Source: CAJCJE01 sp036494465
Lineage (GTDB): Bacteria; Actinomycetota; Actinomycetes; Mycobacteriales; Pseudonocardiaceae
Direction: 5' to 3'
Length of the DNA stretch: 64,000 nt
NCBI GenBank assembly: GCA_036494465.1
Contig: DASXOJ010000010.1
Span: 97,707-161,706, forward strand
A program made the position numbers and the translations under genes. This document shows positions 10,025 through 19,487 of the stretch, piece after piece; positions within the stretch are counted from its first letter, which is position 1, and the number at the start of each line of letters is the position of its first letter. Under the pieces are notes generated by a model that saw nothing but the letters and a program-made list of their open reading frames with translations, was not told where the DNA came from and did not search any database.

Positions 10025-10672
10025 TCATTCGGCCGTTTCCTCCCGGCCGTTCGCCAGGGCATCTGGCGCGAATCGGCCCATTGTGGACTCGACCAGGTCG
10101 GCCGTGTCCGAGCCGGGAAGTGAAAAACTGAATCTCATCGTGGGCAGACCGGACCGGACCGGCTCACCCACGGCCACCTTGGTCATCAACCCCTGATGGC
10201 CGCGTAGCGCCGCCATATCCGCCGGGTAGAGCTCGAGGGAGGGCGCCAGCGGTTGGCTCGACCGCCGCCCACGAGCCTTCTTCGGGCGGACGAGCCGCGC
10301 CGCCGCGATGTCCGTCCAGGGCAGTTCGACCAGTTCGTCACCGTCGCGCCACCACACCGCCCGCTCGTCGAAGGCGAGCCCCTGGCGCGTGCGCAGCGCC
10401 TTCACCGTGACCACGAAAAGGAAAACCACGATCACCGCGAAAACGATGCCGAGCACCACCGCGAGCACCCGCAGCGAACCAGCCGAACTGGCGGACTTGT
10501 TGACTCGCAGGTTCGCCGCGAACGTGAAAGCGGCAGCGGCGAGAATCGCCAGAAACAGGGTGACCAGACCGAAACACCCGACCGCGACCGGCTTGGGCCG
10601 TCCTATTTCGACGGTTACCGCCTCCGGTGCGGGACCGTCGACGACACCGGCGAAGGGCGAGGTCCTGGGCAC
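10025..10672 (-). CDS. Small membrane protein with PH-like C-terminal domain
   Basis: Function not recognised. The 215-residue protein has two hydrophobic helices (about 30-55 and 68-92). A soluble part follows that resembles bacterial pleckstrin-homology-like domains: RTRQGLAFDERAVWWRDGDELVELPWTDIAAARL. This is the layout of many actinomycete bPH-type membrane proteins. It lies upstream of the sensor kinase gene on the same strand, with the twin palindromes between them. It starts 140 bp after the pgl stop in the leftward direction, behind the pgl terminator. The domain assignment is by pattern only. Confidence 0.7.
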   Translation of the reverse strand: MPRTSPFAGVVDGPAPEAVTVEIGRPKPVAVGCFGLVTLFLAILAAAAFTFAANLRVNKSASSAGSLRVLAVVLGIVFAVIVVFLFVVTVKALRTRQGLAFDERAVWWRDGDELVELPWTDIAAARLVRPKKARGRRSSQPLAPSLELYPADMAALRGHQGLMTKVAVGEPVRSGLPTMRFSFSLPGSDTADLVESTMGRFAPDALANGREETAE

Positions 10673-10762
10673 CCGCCGAGCCTACTTCCCGGTCAAGTGT
10701 TAAGCGAAGCTGTCCCAATAACGCCGCGCGGCAATCGGGTGGTGACGGACGGTAGACACAAA

Positions 10763-10804
10763 TCAGGGCCCGACCAGCAGTTGTGCACGCTGATCGGGCC
10801 CTGA
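10763..10804 (-). terminator. Stem-loop terminator after pgl
   Basis: The 11-bp arms TCAGGGCCCGA and TCGGGCCCTGA are separated by 20 nt, part of which pairs further after one mismatch. It sits 8 bp beyond the pgl stop and closes the leftward pentose-phosphate operon. Confidence 0.8.
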
Positions 10805-10812
10805 GTGATGCT

Positions 10813-11577
10813 TCAGAGTGCCGTGGGGATCTCTGCCGCGGCCGTCTGGTCCAACAGCCACAGCGTGCGGCGCTGACCACGCGCACCGGCCGCCGGGATG
10901 TCGACCTCGCTTGCGCCGTTCAGCGCCTTCACCACCGGTTCGGCCTTGGCCGCGCCCGCGGTCATCAGCCAGACCTCGGCGGAGCGCCGGATCGCGGGCA
11001 GGGTCAGGCTGACCCTGGTCGGCGGCGGCTTCGGGCAGTTGCGCACCGCCACGACGGTCCGCTCGGTCTCGTGCACGGCGGGGGAGTCCGGGAAGATCGA
11101 CGCGGTGTGGCCTTCCTCGCCGACGCCCAGCATGCAGACGTCGAAGGTGGGCACCCCGCCCGCGACGCCCGGCTCGGCCCTGGCCGCGAGCAGTTCGGCA
11201 TACGCCGCCGCTGCCGCGTCCGGGTCGTCACCGAAGCGGCCGTCCGATGGCTCCATCGCGTGCACCCGCTCGACCGGCAGGTTCAGCGCGTCCAGCAGCG
11301 CCTCGCGAGCCTGGGTCTCGTTGCGGTCGGGGTGACCGGAGGGCAGGAACCGCTCGTCCCCCCAGTACAGGTCCACTGTGGACCAGTCGACCGCGTCGCG
11401 GGCCGGGCTGTCCCGCAGGTGGGAGAGCACCGCGTTGCCGGTGCGCCCACCCGTGAGCACCACCGATGCCCAGCCCCGCGCGGACTGGGCATCGACCAGC
11501 TTGGTCACCAACCGCGCCGCCGCCGAAGCGGCGAGCAGGTCGGCATCCCGGCTGATGACCACCTCGGGAGCGGTCAC
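10813..11577 (-). CDS. pgl: 6-phosphogluconolactonase
   Basis: Hydrolyses 6-phosphoglucono-1,5-lactone to 6-phosphogluconate, the second oxidative pentose-phosphate step. The 254-residue DevB-type protein shows the family blocks VLTGGRTGNAVL near residue 40, DLYWGDERFLPSGHPDRNE near 70-90, and the LGVGEEGHTASIFP substrate-site block near 150. The GTG start overlaps the opcA stop by 4 nt (GTGA). It is the last gene of tkt-tal-pgi-zwf-opcA-pgl and is followed by a terminator. Confidence 0.95.
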   Translation of the reverse strand: MTAPEVVISRDADLLAASAAARLVTKLVDAQSARGWASVVLTGGRTGNAVLSHLRDSPARDAVDWSTVDLYWGDERFLPSGHPDRNETQAREALLDALNLPVERVHAMEPSDGRFGDDPDAAAAAYAELLAARAEPGVAGGVPTFDVCMLGVGEEGHTASIFPDSPAVHETERTVVAVRNCPKPPPTRVSLTLPAIRRSAEVWLMTAGAAKAEPVVKALNGASEVDIPAAGARGQRRTLWLLDQTAAAEIPTAL

Positions 11578-12695
11578 GACTCACTCTTCTCGGCGACCGC
11601 CGCCTTCTGCGCGGTGCTGCCGGTCTTGCGCGGAGCCGCCTTCTTGGTGCCAGCGGGCTTGGCTACCGGCTTCGACGCCGTCTTCGCGGTCGCCTTCGCC
11701 GGTGCCTTGGCAGGGGCGGTCGCCTTGGCGGCAGCCGCCCTGCGTGCGGTCGAGGTCGTTGCCCGGCCCCGGACCACCTTGGACAGACCGCGCAGCGCCT
11801 CGTCGTAGATGGCGTCCTCGTCCAGGCGGCGCAGCTCCTCGATCAGGCAGTCGCTGACCGTCCTGCGGTGCAGGGCGATCCTGCGGTCCGGCTGGCCCGG
11901 CTGCACCAGGGTGCCCACCTTGCCGTCCGGGCGGGTCAGCTCGACGTTGCCGCTGCGCCGCTCCAGCCGCACCTCGACGATGCCCTCGCCGTAGGTCGCC
12001 TTGGCCCTGGTCACCGGGATCTTCAGGCAGGTGGACAGCCACGCGGCCAGCAGATCCGTTGACGGCGAATCGGCCTCGCCGACCACCTGCGCCGCGGTCA
12101 CCTTCTCGTAGGGCGGCAGGTCCAGCGCGGCGGCCAGGTACGCGCGCCAACGGGTCAGCCTGGTCCAGGCCAGGTCGGTGTCACCGGCCGTGTAGCTGGT
12201 GCGCAGCCGCTCCAGCGCCCTGGTCGGGTTCTTGTCGTTGGCCGAGTCGGTGATCCGCCGGTGCGCGAGCGCGCCGATCGGATCCTTGGCAGGCACCGCG
12301 GGCGGCTCGGACGGCCACCACACCACCACCGGGGTGTCCGGCAGCAGCAACGGCAGCACGCTGCTCGCGCCCTCGTCCGCGAGCTGCCCGTACAGGCGCA
12401 GCACCACGACCTCGCTGGCGCCCGCGTCCCCGCCGAAGCGGATCTGCGCGTCCAGCCGGGGCGCGGCCTTCTTCACGCCGCGGGCCACCACGATCACCCG
12501 GCACGGGTGCTCGTGGCTGGCCTCGTTCGCCGCGTCGATGGCCGCCTCGGTCTTGGTTCCGTCGTCGGTCACGATGACCAGGTTCAGCACCCGGCCCAGC
12601 GTGGTCGCGCCGCCTTCCTGACGCAGCTCGACCAGCTTGTTGTTGACCTGCGATGTGGTAGTCGACGGCAAGTCGATGATCACGGGCGCCTCCAT
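11574..12695 (-). CDS. opcA: Glucose-6-phosphate dehydrogenase assembly protein OpcA
   Basis: An actinobacterial factor needed for active glucose-6-phosphate dehydrogenase in family members studied. It has 373 residues beginning MEAPVIIDLPSTTTSQVNNKL. The core contains VVVWWPSEPP near residue 145 and DPIGALAHRRITDS shortly after. The last 60 or so residues are a low-complexity Ala/Lys/Thr/Pro tail of the kind seen in this group. The ATG at 12695 overlaps the end of zwf by 16 nt. The frame continues upstream inside zwf, but that part is not OpcA-like. The gene position, between zwf and pgl, is the canonical one. Confidence 0.94.
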   Translation of the reverse strand: MEAPVIIDLPSTTTSQVNNKLVELRQEGGATTLGRVLNLVIVTDDGTKTEAAIDAANEASHEHPCRVIVVARGVKKAAPRLDAQIRFGGDAGASEVVVLRLYGQLADEGASSVLPLLLPDTPVVVWWPSEPPAVPAKDPIGALAHRRITDSANDKNPTRALERLRTSYTAGDTDLAWTRLTRWRAYLAAALDLPPYEKVTAAQVVGEADSPSTDLLAAWLSTCLKIPVTRAKATYGEGIVEVRLERRSGNVELTRPDGKVGTLVQPGQPDRRIALHRRTVSDCLIEELRRLDEDAIYDEALRGLSKVVRGRATTSTARRAAAAKATAPAKAPAKATAKTASKPVAKPAGTKKAAPRKTGSTAQKAAVAEKSES

Positions 12696-14221
12696 TGACG
12701 TCCAGAGCGGTTGAGCATCTTGTCCGCCGATTCCGGACCCCAGCTGCCGGCGGCGTAGTTGTCCGGCTTGCCGTTGCTGGCCCAGTGGTTGAGCACCGGG
12801 TCGAGCAGCTTCCAGGACAGCTCGACTTCCTCGTTGACCGGGAACAGCGACGGCTCGCCGAGCAGCATGTCCAGGATCAGCCGCTCGTAGGCCTCCGGGG
12901 AGGCTTCGGTGAACGCGTGGCCATAACCGAAGTCCATGGTGACGTCGCGGACCTCCATGGTCGTGCCCGGCACCTTGGACCCGAACCGCATGGTGATGCC
13001 CTCGTCCGGCTGCACCCGGATGACCAGTGCGTTCTGGCCGAGTTCCGCGGTGTCGGTCGAGTCGAAGGGCAGGTGCGGGGCGCGCTTGAAGATCACCGCG
13101 ATCTCGGTGACCCTGCGGCCCAGCCGCTTGCCGGTGCGCAGGTAGAACGGCACCCCGGCCCAGCGGCGAGTGTTGATGTTGACGGTGATCGCGGCGAAGG
13201 TCTCGGTGACCGAGTTCTTGTCGAACCCGCCCTCCTGGAGCAGGCCCGGCACCTTCTGCCCGCCCTGCCAACCGCCGACGTACTGGCCGCGTGCCGTGGT
13301 GTCGTTGAACGGACCGGCCGCCTTGGCCGCGGTGAGCACCTTGATCTTCTCGGCGCGCAGGTCGTGCGGGTGGAAGGAGAGCGGCTCCTCCATCGCGGTC
13401 AGCGCCATCAACTGCAACAGGTGGTTCTGGATGACGTCGCGCGCCGCGCCGATGCCGTCGTAATACCCGGCGCGACCGCCGAGACCGATGTCCTCGGCCA
13501 TGGTGATCTGCACGTGGTCGACGTAGTTGGCGTTCCAGATCGGCTCGAACAGCTGGTTGGCGAAACGCAGCGCCAACAGGTTCTGCACGGTCTCCTTGCC
13601 GAGGTAGTGGTCGATGCGGAACACCGACTCCTCGGGGAAGACCTCGTTGACGATCCCGTTGAGCTGAACGGCGCTCTTGAGGTCGTGGCCGAACGGCTTC
13701 TCTATGACCACCCTGCGCCACTGGTCACCGTCCTGTGCGGACAGACCAGAACGCGACAGTTGCTTGAGCACCACCGGGAACGCGCCCGGCGGGATGGACA
13801 GGTAGAAGGCGTGGTTGCCGCCGGTGCCCCGGACCCGGTCGAGGTCCGCGACGGTGGCCGCGAGCGTGTCGAAGGCGTTGTCGTCGTCGAAACTGCCCGG
13901 CACGAACCGGATGCCTTCCGCGAGCTGGTCCCAGACCTCCTGGCGGAACGGGGTCCGTGCGTGCTCCTTGACGGCCTTGTAGACGACGTCACCGAAGTCC
14001 TCGTCCGCCCAGTCGCGCCGGGCGAAGCCGGTCAGCGCGAACCCGGGCGGCAGCAGGCCGCGGTTGGCCAGGTCGTAGATGGCAGGCATGAGCTTCTTGC
14101 GGGACAGGTCGCCGGTCACGCCGAAGATCACGACGCCGCAGGGCCCCGCGATCCTGGGTAGCCGCTTGTCCCGCTCGTCCCGCAGTGGGTTGCGGTAGGA
14201 ACGGCCGAGCGAGCGGGTCAC
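12680..14221 (-). CDS. zwf: Glucose-6-phosphate 1-dehydrogenase
   Basis: Oxidises glucose 6-phosphate with NADP, the committed step of the oxidative pentose-phosphate pathway. The 513-residue protein has the nucleotide-binding GVTGDLSRKKLMPAIYDL near residues 34-51 and the catalytic RIDHYLGKE near 200. The C-terminal EVELSWKLLDPVLNHW is typical. The GTG start overlaps the pgi stop by 4 nt and the 3' end overlaps opcA by 16 nt, indicating tight translational coupling. Confidence 0.97.
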   Translation of the reverse strand: MTRSLGRSYRNPLRDERDKRLPRIAGPCGVVIFGVTGDLSRKKLMPAIYDLANRGLLPPGFALTGFARRDWADEDFGDVVYKAVKEHARTPFRQEVWDQLAEGIRFVPGSFDDDNAFDTLAATVADLDRVRGTGGNHAFYLSIPPGAFPVVLKQLSRSGLSAQDGDQWRRVVIEKPFGHDLKSAVQLNGIVNEVFPEESVFRIDHYLGKETVQNLLALRFANQLFEPIWNANYVDHVQITMAEDIGLGGRAGYYDGIGAARDVIQNHLLQLMALTAMEEPLSFHPHDLRAEKIKVLTAAKAAGPFNDTTARGQYVGGWQGGQKVPGLLQEGGFDKNSVTETFAAITVNINTRRWAGVPFYLRTGKRLGRRVTEIAVIFKRAPHLPFDSTDTAELGQNALVIRVQPDEGITMRFGSKVPGTTMEVRDVTMDFGYGHAFTEASPEAYERLILDMLLGEPSLFPVNEEVELSWKLLDPVLNHWASNGKPDNYAAGSWGPESADKMLNRSGRQWRRP

Positions 14222-15840
14222 CTGGATACCTCCGCGAGTGCTGCGACCAGCGCGGCAAGCCCGGCCACGCGGTCGTTGAGGTGCAGTCGGAGCACGGGAC
14301 GACCGTGCTGGGCGAGTACCTGACCGTCACCGAGCGCCTGCGCGTGCTGCAACGAGCCGAGCGTGTACTCCCGCTCCGGCACCGCCATGTCCTCCTCGAC
14401 CACGCCGGTGATCTGGAGGAAGACGCCGTTCTGGTGACCGCCCTTGTGGTACTGGCCGGTCGAGTGCAGGAACCGGGGGCCCCAGCCGAACGTGGTCTGC
14501 AACCCGGTGCGGCGCGCCAGTTCCGGGCGGAGCAACGCGGCCGACGCGTCGTCCAACCGGTCCAGGTAGGCCTGCACCGCGATGTAGCCGAACTCCGGCG
14601 CGGCATCGACGAGCGCCTTGACCGCGCCCGCGACAGTGTCCACACCGGACGGGAACCAGCCGTCCGACGGGAAGATGTCGATCACGCCGTCGGTGGCGGC
14701 CGGAACTTCCTTCTCGTCCGACCCGGCCGGTTTGTCCAGCAGGGACCGGGCGGCGGCCTTGGCGGCCTCCACGTCGGGCTGGTCGAACGGGTTGATGCCG
14801 AGCAGGCGGCCCGCCGTCGAGGTGGCGTACTCCCACAACAACATCAGGCCACCGAGCGGGCCGGTGGTGCTGATCTTCGCCGCGCCCGCGACCGGGCCGA
14901 TCGCGACCGGAGTCGCGTCACTGCCCGCGTCCGCGAAGCCCGGTGCGTCGATGCCCTCCACCGCGACCGGCAGCAGGCCGGTGCCGTTCTTGCCGGTCGA
15001 CTCGGCGATCAGCTGCTCGGCCCAGTCCGCGAAACCCTTGATGCCGGAACCGGAATCGCCCAGCACCACCTTTTCCGCGCCCTTGCTGTGCGCGGCACCC
15101 AGCGCGGCACCCAGGACGAGGCCCGGGTTGTCCGCGTCGTCCTGGGACAGCAGCGCGGCAGCGGCGGCGGCCTCGTCGAGCAGGGCCGAGATGTCCGCAC
15201 CGGCCAGACCGGCGGGCACCAGGCCGAACGCGGTCAGCGCCGAGTAGCGGCCGCCAACGTGCGGGTCGGCCCGGAAGGTCTTGCGGTAGCCGAGTTCCTC
15301 GGACAGCTTCTCCAGCGGCGAGCCGGGGTCGGTGACGACCACGATGCGCCGCGCCGCGTCGATACCGGCCTCGGTGAACGCCTTGGTGAAGATCCGCCGG
15401 TGGCTGTCGGTCTCCAGCGTCCCGCCGGACTTGGAGGAGACCACCAGCACGGTGCGCTCCAGATCACCGGCCAGCGCATCGGCGACCTGCGCCGCGTCGG
15501 TGGTGTCCAGCACGACCAGGGGCACGCCCGCGGTGTTGCTGATCACCTCCGGCGCCAGCGACGAGCCACCCATACCGGCCAGCACCACCCGGTCCACGCC
15601 CTCGGCGTGCAGTTCCCCGCGCAGCGCCTCGATCTCGCCGACCAACGGCCGGGAGGTCTTGGCCAGCGTCACCCAGGACAGCCGGATGGACGCCTCGTGC
15701 TCCGCCTCCGGTCCCCACAACGTGGCGTCCTGCGCGGTCGTCTTGCTGGCCAGCTGCTCATCGGCCAGCCGGGTCGCGATCGTGACGGACTCGGCCGCCA
15801 ACTGCTCGTCGACGACCTGAACGGTTACGTTCTCTGCCAT
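14218..15840 (-). CDS. pgi: Glucose-6-phosphate isomerase
   Basis: Interconverts glucose 6-phosphate and fructose 6-phosphate, linking the pentose-phosphate genes to glycolysis. The 540-residue protein has a central sugar-isomerase fold. VVLAGMGGSSLAPEVI is near residue 85, the phosphate-binding VLVVSSKSGGTLET near 130, and HSTGQYHKGGHQNGVFLQIT toward the C-terminus. This is the isomerase type found inside actinobacterial pentose-phosphate operons. The ATG start is 9 nt after the tal stop. Confidence 0.9.
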   Translation of the reverse strand: MAENVTVQVVDEQLAAESVTIATRLADEQLASKTTAQDATLWGPEAEHEASIRLSWVTLAKTSRPLVGEIEALRGELHAEGVDRVVLAGMGGSSLAPEVISNTAGVPLVVLDTTDAAQVADALAGDLERTVLVVSSKSGGTLETDSHRRIFTKAFTEAGIDAARRIVVVTDPGSPLEKLSEELGYRKTFRADPHVGGRYSALTAFGLVPAGLAGADISALLDEAAAAAALLSQDDADNPGLVLGAALGAAHSKGAEKVVLGDSGSGIKGFADWAEQLIAESTGKNGTGLLPVAVEGIDAPGFADAGSDATPVAIGPVAGAAKISTTGPLGGLMLLWEYATSTAGRLLGINPFDQPDVEAAKAAARSLLDKPAGSDEKEVPAATDGVIDIFPSDGWFPSGVDTVAGAVKALVDAAPEFGYIAVQAYLDRLDDASAALLRPELARRTGLQTTFGWGPRFLHSTGQYHKGGHQNGVFLQITGVVEEDMAVPEREYTLGSLQHAQALGDGQVLAQHGRPVLRLHLNDRVAGLAALVAALAEVSR

Positions 15841-15849
15841 TGCCGCTTT

Positions 15850-16965
15850 TCAGCCCTTCGCTTTGGCGAGTTGGTCGGTGACCGAGGCGATCAGCTCGGC
15901 CCAGGACTTCTCGAACTTGTCCACGCCCTCGTCTTCCAGGACCTGGTACACGTCGTCGATGTCGATCCCGGCGTCGGCCAGCGCGTCGAACAGTTCCTGC
16001 GCCGCCTCGTAGTTGCCGCGGATCGTGTCACCGGTGATCTCGCTGTGGTCGGCGACCGCGTCCATGGTCTTCTCCGGCATCGTGTTGACCACGTTGTCGG
16101 TGACCAGTTCGTCGACGTAGCGAGTGTCGGAGTAGGACGGATCCTTCACGCCGGTCGACGCCCACAGTGGACGCTGCACGCGCGCGCCCTCGGCGGCCAG
16201 CGCCTGCCAGCGGTCGGTCGCGATGACCTCTTCGTAGGCCTGGTAAGCCAACCGGGCGTTGGCGATGGCGGCCTCGCCGCGCAGCGCGCGCGACTCCGAG
16301 GTGCCCAGCGCGTCGATCCGCCTGTCCACCTCGGTGTCCACCCGGGACACGAAGAACGAGGCGACCGAGTCGATCGTGTTCAGGTCGTGGCCGTTCGCCT
16401 TGGCCTGCTCAAGACCGGCGAGGTAGGCGTCCATCACCTCGCGGTAGCGCTGCACCGAGAAGATCAGCGTCACGTTGACGTTGATGCCCTCCGCGATGGT
16501 CGCGGTGATCGCCGGAACGCCCTCGGGCGTCGCCGGGATCTTGATGAACAGGTTCGGCCGGTCCACCGTCTTCCACAGGTCCTGCGCCTGCGCGCTGGTC
16601 TTGTCGGTGTCGTGCGCCAGGCGCGGATCGACCTCGATGGACACCCGGCCGTCGACCTTGTTCGTCGCTTCCCAGGTCGCCCGGAACGCGTCGCAGGCGT
16701 TGCGCACGTCGGTGGTGGTGATCTCGCGGATTGCCGAGTCCACGTCCGCGTCGCGCGCGGCCAGCTCGCCGACCTGACCGTCGTAGGCGTTGCCGTGGGT
16801 GATCGCGTTGGCGAAGATCGTCGGGTTGGTGGTCACCCCGACGACGTGCTTGTCGCGGATCAGGTCCGCCAGGTTCCCGGAGGTCATCCGCTCCCTGGAC
16901 AGGTCGTCCAGCCAGATCGACACACCGGCGGCGCTCAACTGCGCCAATCGATCAGTGTTGCTCAC
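15850..16965 (-). CDS. tal: Transaldolase
   Basis: Transfers a dihydroxyacetone unit between sugar phosphates through a Schiff base. The 371-residue actinobacterial-type protein has the active-site lysine in NLFIKIPATPEG near residue 140. The N-terminal IWLDDLSRERMTSGNL and TNPTIFANAI are also conserved. The GTG start has GGGAG upstream. It lies 28 nt after the tkt stop. Confidence 0.96.
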   Translation of the reverse strand: MSNTDRLAQLSAAGVSIWLDDLSRERMTSGNLADLIRDKHVVGVTTNPTIFANAITHGNAYDGQVGELAARDADVDSAIREITTTDVRNACDAFRATWEATNKVDGRVSIEVDPRLAHDTDKTSAQAQDLWKTVDRPNLFIKIPATPEGVPAITATIAEGINVNVTLIFSVQRYREVMDAYLAGLEQAKANGHDLNTIDSVASFFVSRVDTEVDRRIDALGTSESRALRGEAAIANARLAYQAYEEVIATDRWQALAAEGARVQRPLWASTGVKDPSYSDTRYVDELVTDNVVNTMPEKTMDAVADHSEITGDTIRGNYEAAQELFDALADAGIDIDDVYQVLEDEGVDKFEKSWAELIASVTDQLAKAKG

Positions 16966-16993
16966 TGCTTGCTCCCTATCGTGTCTGGCTGAG

Positions 16994-19099
16994 TCAGTTC
17001 TTGGCGCGCTCGATGGAACCCCGTTTGATGGAACGCAGTGCCGCGTCCACTACGTGCTCGGTGGTGAACCCGAACTCCCGGAACAGCGTCTTGTAGTCGG
17101 CGGACGCCCCGTAGTGCTCGATGGACACGGCCTCGCCTGCGCCGCCGAGGAAGCGGTACCACGGCTGGGCGATGCCTGCCTCGATCGACACCCGCGCCGT
17201 GACCGACGGCGGCAACACACTGTCCTGATAGGACTGATCCTGGTCCAGGAACCACTCGACGCACGGCATGGACACCACACGCGCCGAGATGCCCTGCTCG
17301 GCGAGCGCGGCGCGGCCATCGACCGCCAGCTGCAACTCCGAACCCGTCGCGATCAGCACCACGTCCGGCGTACCCGATTCCGCGTCGGCCAATACATAGC
17401 CGCCCCTGGCCACGCCCTCGGCACTCGTACCTTCGAGCACCGGCAGGTTCTGCCTGGTCAGCGCGATACCGGTCGGCCTGCGCCGCTCCAGCAGCGCCTG
17501 CCACGCGTACGCGGTCTCGTTCGCGTCACCCGGACGGAGGATGCACAGGTTCGGGATCGCGCGCAGCGCGGCCACATGCTCGATCGGCTGGTGCGTCGGA
17601 CCATCCTCGCCGAGACCGATCGAGTCGTGCGTCCACACGTAGGTCACCGGAATGTTCATCAGCGAAGCCAGCCGGATCGCGCCGCGCATGTAGTCGCTGA
17701 AGGTCAGGAACGTGCCGCCGTAAGGGCGGGTCGGGCCGTGCAGCGCGATGCCGGACAGGATCGAACCCATCGCGTGCTCGCGGATGCCGAAGTGCAGCGT
17801 GCGACCGTACGGGTGCGCGTTCCACTCCTTCGTCGCGATCGACTCCGGACCGAACGAGTCGGCGCCCGCCATCGTGGTGTTGTTGCTCTCCGCCAGGTCC
17901 GCCGAACCGCCCCACAGTTCCGGCAGCACATCGGCCAGCGCGTTGAGCACCGCGTTCGACGCCTTGCGGGTCGCGACACCCTTCGGGTCCACGTCCCAGG
18001 TCGGCAGCTTCTCCGTCCAACCCTCAGGCAACTGGTGCGAAGTCAGCCGGTCGAACAGCGCCTTGCGGTCCGCGTTGTTCGCGGCCCACTTGTCGAAACC
18101 GATCTGCCACTGGGCGTGCGCCGCCTTGCCGCGCTCCAGCACCTCACGCGCGTGCGCCAGCACCTCGTCGGCAACCTCGAAGCTCTTGTCCGGGTCGAAC
18201 CCGAGGATCTTCTTGGTCTCGGCGACCTCGTCCGCGCCCAGCGCGGCACCGTGCGCCTTGCCCGAGTTCATCTTCGTCGGCGCCGGGAAACCGATGATCG
18301 TGTGCAGGACGATGATCGACGGCCGGTCGGTGACCGCCTTCGCGTTCTCGATCGCTTCGAGGATGCCGGTGACGTTCTCGCCGCCCTCGACGTGCTGCAC
18401 GTGCCAGCCGTACGCCTCGTAGCGCTTGCCGGTGTCCTCGCCCAGCGCGATCTTGGTGTCGTCCTCGATCGAGATGTGGTTGCTGTCGTAGATCACCGTC
18501 AGGTTGCCCAACTGCTGCACGCCCGCGATCTGCGACGCCTCGGAGGTCACCCCCTCCTCGATGTCACCATCCGAAGCGAGCACCCAGATGTGGTGGTCGA
18601 ACGGGCTCTCGCCGGCCGGAGCGTCCGGGTCGAACAGACCCCGCTCCCGCCGGGACGCCATCGCCATCCCCACGGCGGACGCGAAACCCTGGCCCAGCGG
18701 ACCGGTAGTGATCTCCACGCCCTTGGTGTGCCCGTGCTCCGGGTGACCGGGGGTCAGCGACCCCCAGGTGCGCAACGCCTCCAGATCCGACAGTTCCAGG
18801 CCGTAGCCGGAAAGGAACAGTTGGATGTAGAGCGTCAGGCTGCTGTGTCCGCAGGAGAGCACGAAGCGGTCCCGGCCTGCCCAGTCCGGGTCGCTCGGGT
18901 CGTGCCGCATCACCCGCTGGAACAGCGAATACGCCACCGGGGCCAGGCTCATCGCCGTACCGGGGTGACCGTTGCCCACCTTCTGCACCGCGTCGGCCGC
19001 CAGGACCCGAACCGTGTCGACCGCACGCTTGTCCAGCTCGGTCCAGTCCTCGGGCACAATGGCGGCGGTAAGACGGGTGAGGTCTTGTTCTTCAGACAC
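16994..19099 (-). CDS. tkt: Transketolase
   Basis: A thiamine-diphosphate enzyme moving two-carbon units between sugar phosphates. The thiamine/substrate block GNGHPGTAMSLAP is near residue 43, and the metal/cofactor region ASDGDIEEGVTSEA near 155. The second-domain glutamate region is FGIREHAMG near 420. The frame is open 16 codons further, but the GTG at 19099 gives the conserved VSEEQDLTRL N-terminus and 701 residues, the usual length. It is the first gene of the leftward operon. Confidence 0.95.
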   Translation of the reverse strand: MSEEQDLTRLTAAIVPEDWTELDKRAVDTVRVLAADAVQKVGNGHPGTAMSLAPVAYSLFQRVMRHDPSDPDWAGRDRFVLSCGHSSLTLYIQLFLSGYGLELSDLEALRTWGSLTPGHPEHGHTKGVEITTGPLGQGFASAVGMAMASRRERGLFDPDAPAGESPFDHHIWVLASDGDIEEGVTSEASQIAGVQQLGNLTVIYDSNHISIEDDTKIALGEDTGKRYEAYGWHVQHVEGGENVTGILEAIENAKAVTDRPSIIVLHTIIGFPAPTKMNSGKAHGAALGADEVAETKKILGFDPDKSFEVADEVLAHAREVLERGKAAHAQWQIGFDKWAANNADRKALFDRLTSHQLPEGWTEKLPTWDVDPKGVATRKASNAVLNALADVLPELWGGSADLAESNNTTMAGADSFGPESIATKEWNAHPYGRTLHFGIREHAMGSILSGIALHGPTRPYGGTFLTFSDYMRGAIRLASLMNIPVTYVWTHDSIGLGEDGPTHQPIEHVAALRAIPNLCILRPGDANETAYAWQALLERRRPTGIALTRQNLPVLEGTSAEGVARGGYVLADAESGTPDVVLIATGSELQLAVDGRAALAEQGISARVVSMPCVEWFLDQDQSYQDSVLPPSVTARVSIEAGIAQPWYRFLGGAGEAVSIEHYGASADYKTLFREFGFTTEHVVDAALRSIKRGSIERAKN

Positions 19100-19487
19100 G
19101 GACCGCTGCTCCCACTCTCGCGTCGTACGTGGGCCCCTCCGCAGCAATGCCCCACCGCGGATCTCGATGCGGATCTCGATCGATCCCGACGCGCGGAACA
19201 GCGCGGAGAAACCCAGGGTTCTCCCTCGTCGGGGCCAGCGTAGTCCTGCCGTGCTCGTCGTGTGATCTCAACGTGCGAGGTGTCGGACACCCGGTACCCG
19301 GGGCAGGGCGCGCTCTTTCCCCGGATTAACATCTTGACGACCAAGCAGTATGTCCAGCACCGGCCAGGTGGCCGCTGCCTGGGCGATTGCGATCAGGAAA
19401 GGCTCGGCACACGGGCAGCGGCAGTCGGGGGAGAAGAGTTCCTGCTGCGTTCGCCGACTGTTGTCGAGTTGGAAAGGACCACGCGCC
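19100..19487. other. Divergent intergenic region between tkt and ctaB
   Basis: 388 bp with no credible gene. It must hold the promoters of tkt (leftward) and ctaB (rightward). A tandem 12-bp repeat (GCGGATCTCGAT twice) lies at 19157-19180, and a TTGACG box at 19334-19339 without an obvious -10 partner. Confidence 0.6.

Noticed and set aside
9898..10196. Short rightward open frames over the twin palindromes
   Set aside because: They cover an operator region and the 3' end of a well-supported leftward gene; no ribosome site or family pattern.
19157..19180. Tandem 12-bp repeat GCGGATCTCGAT
   Set aside because: Only two copies with no symmetry and not at a clear promoter position; likely chance or minor slippage.
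14185..19243. Very long rightward open frames opposite the pentose-phosphate genes
   Set aside because: Antisense shadows of pgi, tal and tkt, which carry full active-site motifs on the other strand.
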